Part shown: piece after piece, positions 33,861 to 34,043 of the stretch
How the letters are laid out: each line of letters opens with the position of its first letter
How positions within the stretch are numbered: position 1 is the stretch's first letter
Assembly: GCA_023418535.1 (NCBI GenBank)
Contig: JAEZZN010000040.1
Span: 1-34,043 of the forward strand
From: Bacillota bacterium
GTDB lineage: Bacteria > Bacillota_A > Clostridia > Tissierellales > Peptoniphilaceae
Length of the DNA stretch: 34,043 nt
Direction of reading: 5' to 3'
The notes under the pieces: generated by a model
The model's database searches: none
Told to the model about the DNA's origin: nothing
What the model saw: only the letters and a program-made list of their open reading frames with translations
Position numbers and translations under genes: made by a program

Positions 33861-33917
33861 AGGTTCTAAAATATCTGTTGGGGGTGCTGCTAACTCCTAG
33901 CAGATATTTTAGAACCT
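33861..33917. repeat. Long inverted repeat with G-rich inner stem, beside IS fragment
   Basis: The arms AGGTTCTAAAATATCTG (33861–33877) and its exact complement (33901–33917) form 17 bp. Pairing continues inward with wobbles for about 8 bp through TTGGGGGT and ACTCCTAG to a 7-nt loop. The G-run is unusual for this AT-rich DNA. It starts 2 bp after the rpmF terminator and ends where the transposase homology begins. It may be a MITE-like palindrome, an IS-internal hairpin, or a terminator. Confidence 0.7.
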
Positions 33918-34025
33918 AAATTAGTTCAAGAAATAGAAGAATATATCAAATGGTACAATGAAGACAGGATAAAGACAAAATTAAACGGAATGTCACCTGT
34001 TGATTACAGATTACATTCCGCTTAA
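33918..34025 (+). pseudogene. IS3-family transposase, C-terminal fragment
   Basis: The last 35 codons of an IS3/IS150-type OrfB are readable: LVQEIEEYIKWYNEDRIKTK, LNGMSPVDYR and a stop at 34023–34025. The YNxxRIxxxLxGMSPxxYR pattern is the hallmark C-terminus of this family, just after its last catalytic Glu region. The frame is closed by a TAA at 33891–33893 upstream, so the DDE core is missing and the piece cannot transpose. The right end of the element, if kept, lies near or beyond the window edge. Confidence 0.85.
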
Positions 34026-34043
34026 AATATTATTAAATTATTC

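Overview
The window is AT-rich (about 70% A+T by eye), densely coded DNA from a low-GC Gram-positive bacterium. Strong Shine-Dalgarno sites, an IreB–RuvX–DUF1292 block, RNase J, Asp23–FakA–RecG, RsmD–CoaD–TmcAL–AckA and zinc-free forms of L28 and L32 fit an anaerobic Firmicute of the Tissierellia/Peptoniphilaceae kind (Helcococcus, Peptoniphilus, Anaerococcus). That placement is inference from gene content and composition, since no 16S gene is present. No tRNA, rRNA, riboswitch or CRISPR array was seen.

Left part (1–8.7 kb), the most accessory region. A 5'-cut BcrA-type ABC ATPase ends in a hairpin. On the minus strand follow a PLD-nuclease/DEAH-helicase/DUF3427 protein, a MutT-like NUDIX hydrolase 2 bp downstream of it, and the stranded C-terminus of a C5-cytosine DNA methyltransferase. 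This looks like a defence or restriction-modification type cassette that has lost its methylase. leuS comes next, then a second, closely related ABC ATPase, preceded by what may be the remnant of its permease and followed by a 61-aa two-helix membrane protein.

Middle part (8.7–20.1 kb), housekeeping. It runs rrf2–alaS–ireB–ruvX–DUF1292–RNase J–YitT–cvfB–ppiC–pepD, almost without gaps. A promoter overlapped by a perfect inverted repeat then leads to an unusual DUF1292 protein with an acidic head and a His/Asp-rich tail, a small P-loop protein and an uncharacterised 179-aa protein. The Rrf2 regulator keeps a Cys3-His cluster whose spacing comes from a 15-bp tandem duplication.

Right-middle part (20.1–25.2 kb). 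A small membrane-anchored MltG-like protein lies on the minus strand. On the plus strand is a tightly overlapping unit of RluA-type pseudouridine synthase, OmpR-type response regulator, sensor histidine kinase and a 503-aa lipoprotein of unknown family. The last three look like a cell-envelope sensing module.

Right part (25.2–34 kb). rpmB and asp23 are divergent, and their promoters appear to share one palindromic -35 hexamer. After asp23 come fakA-like, recG, rsmD, coaD and a coiled-coil protein, convergent with tmcAL. ackA and rpmF follow, rpmF with a near-consensus promoter. The window ends with a long G-rich-loop hairpin abutting the C-terminal fragment of an IS3-family transposase.
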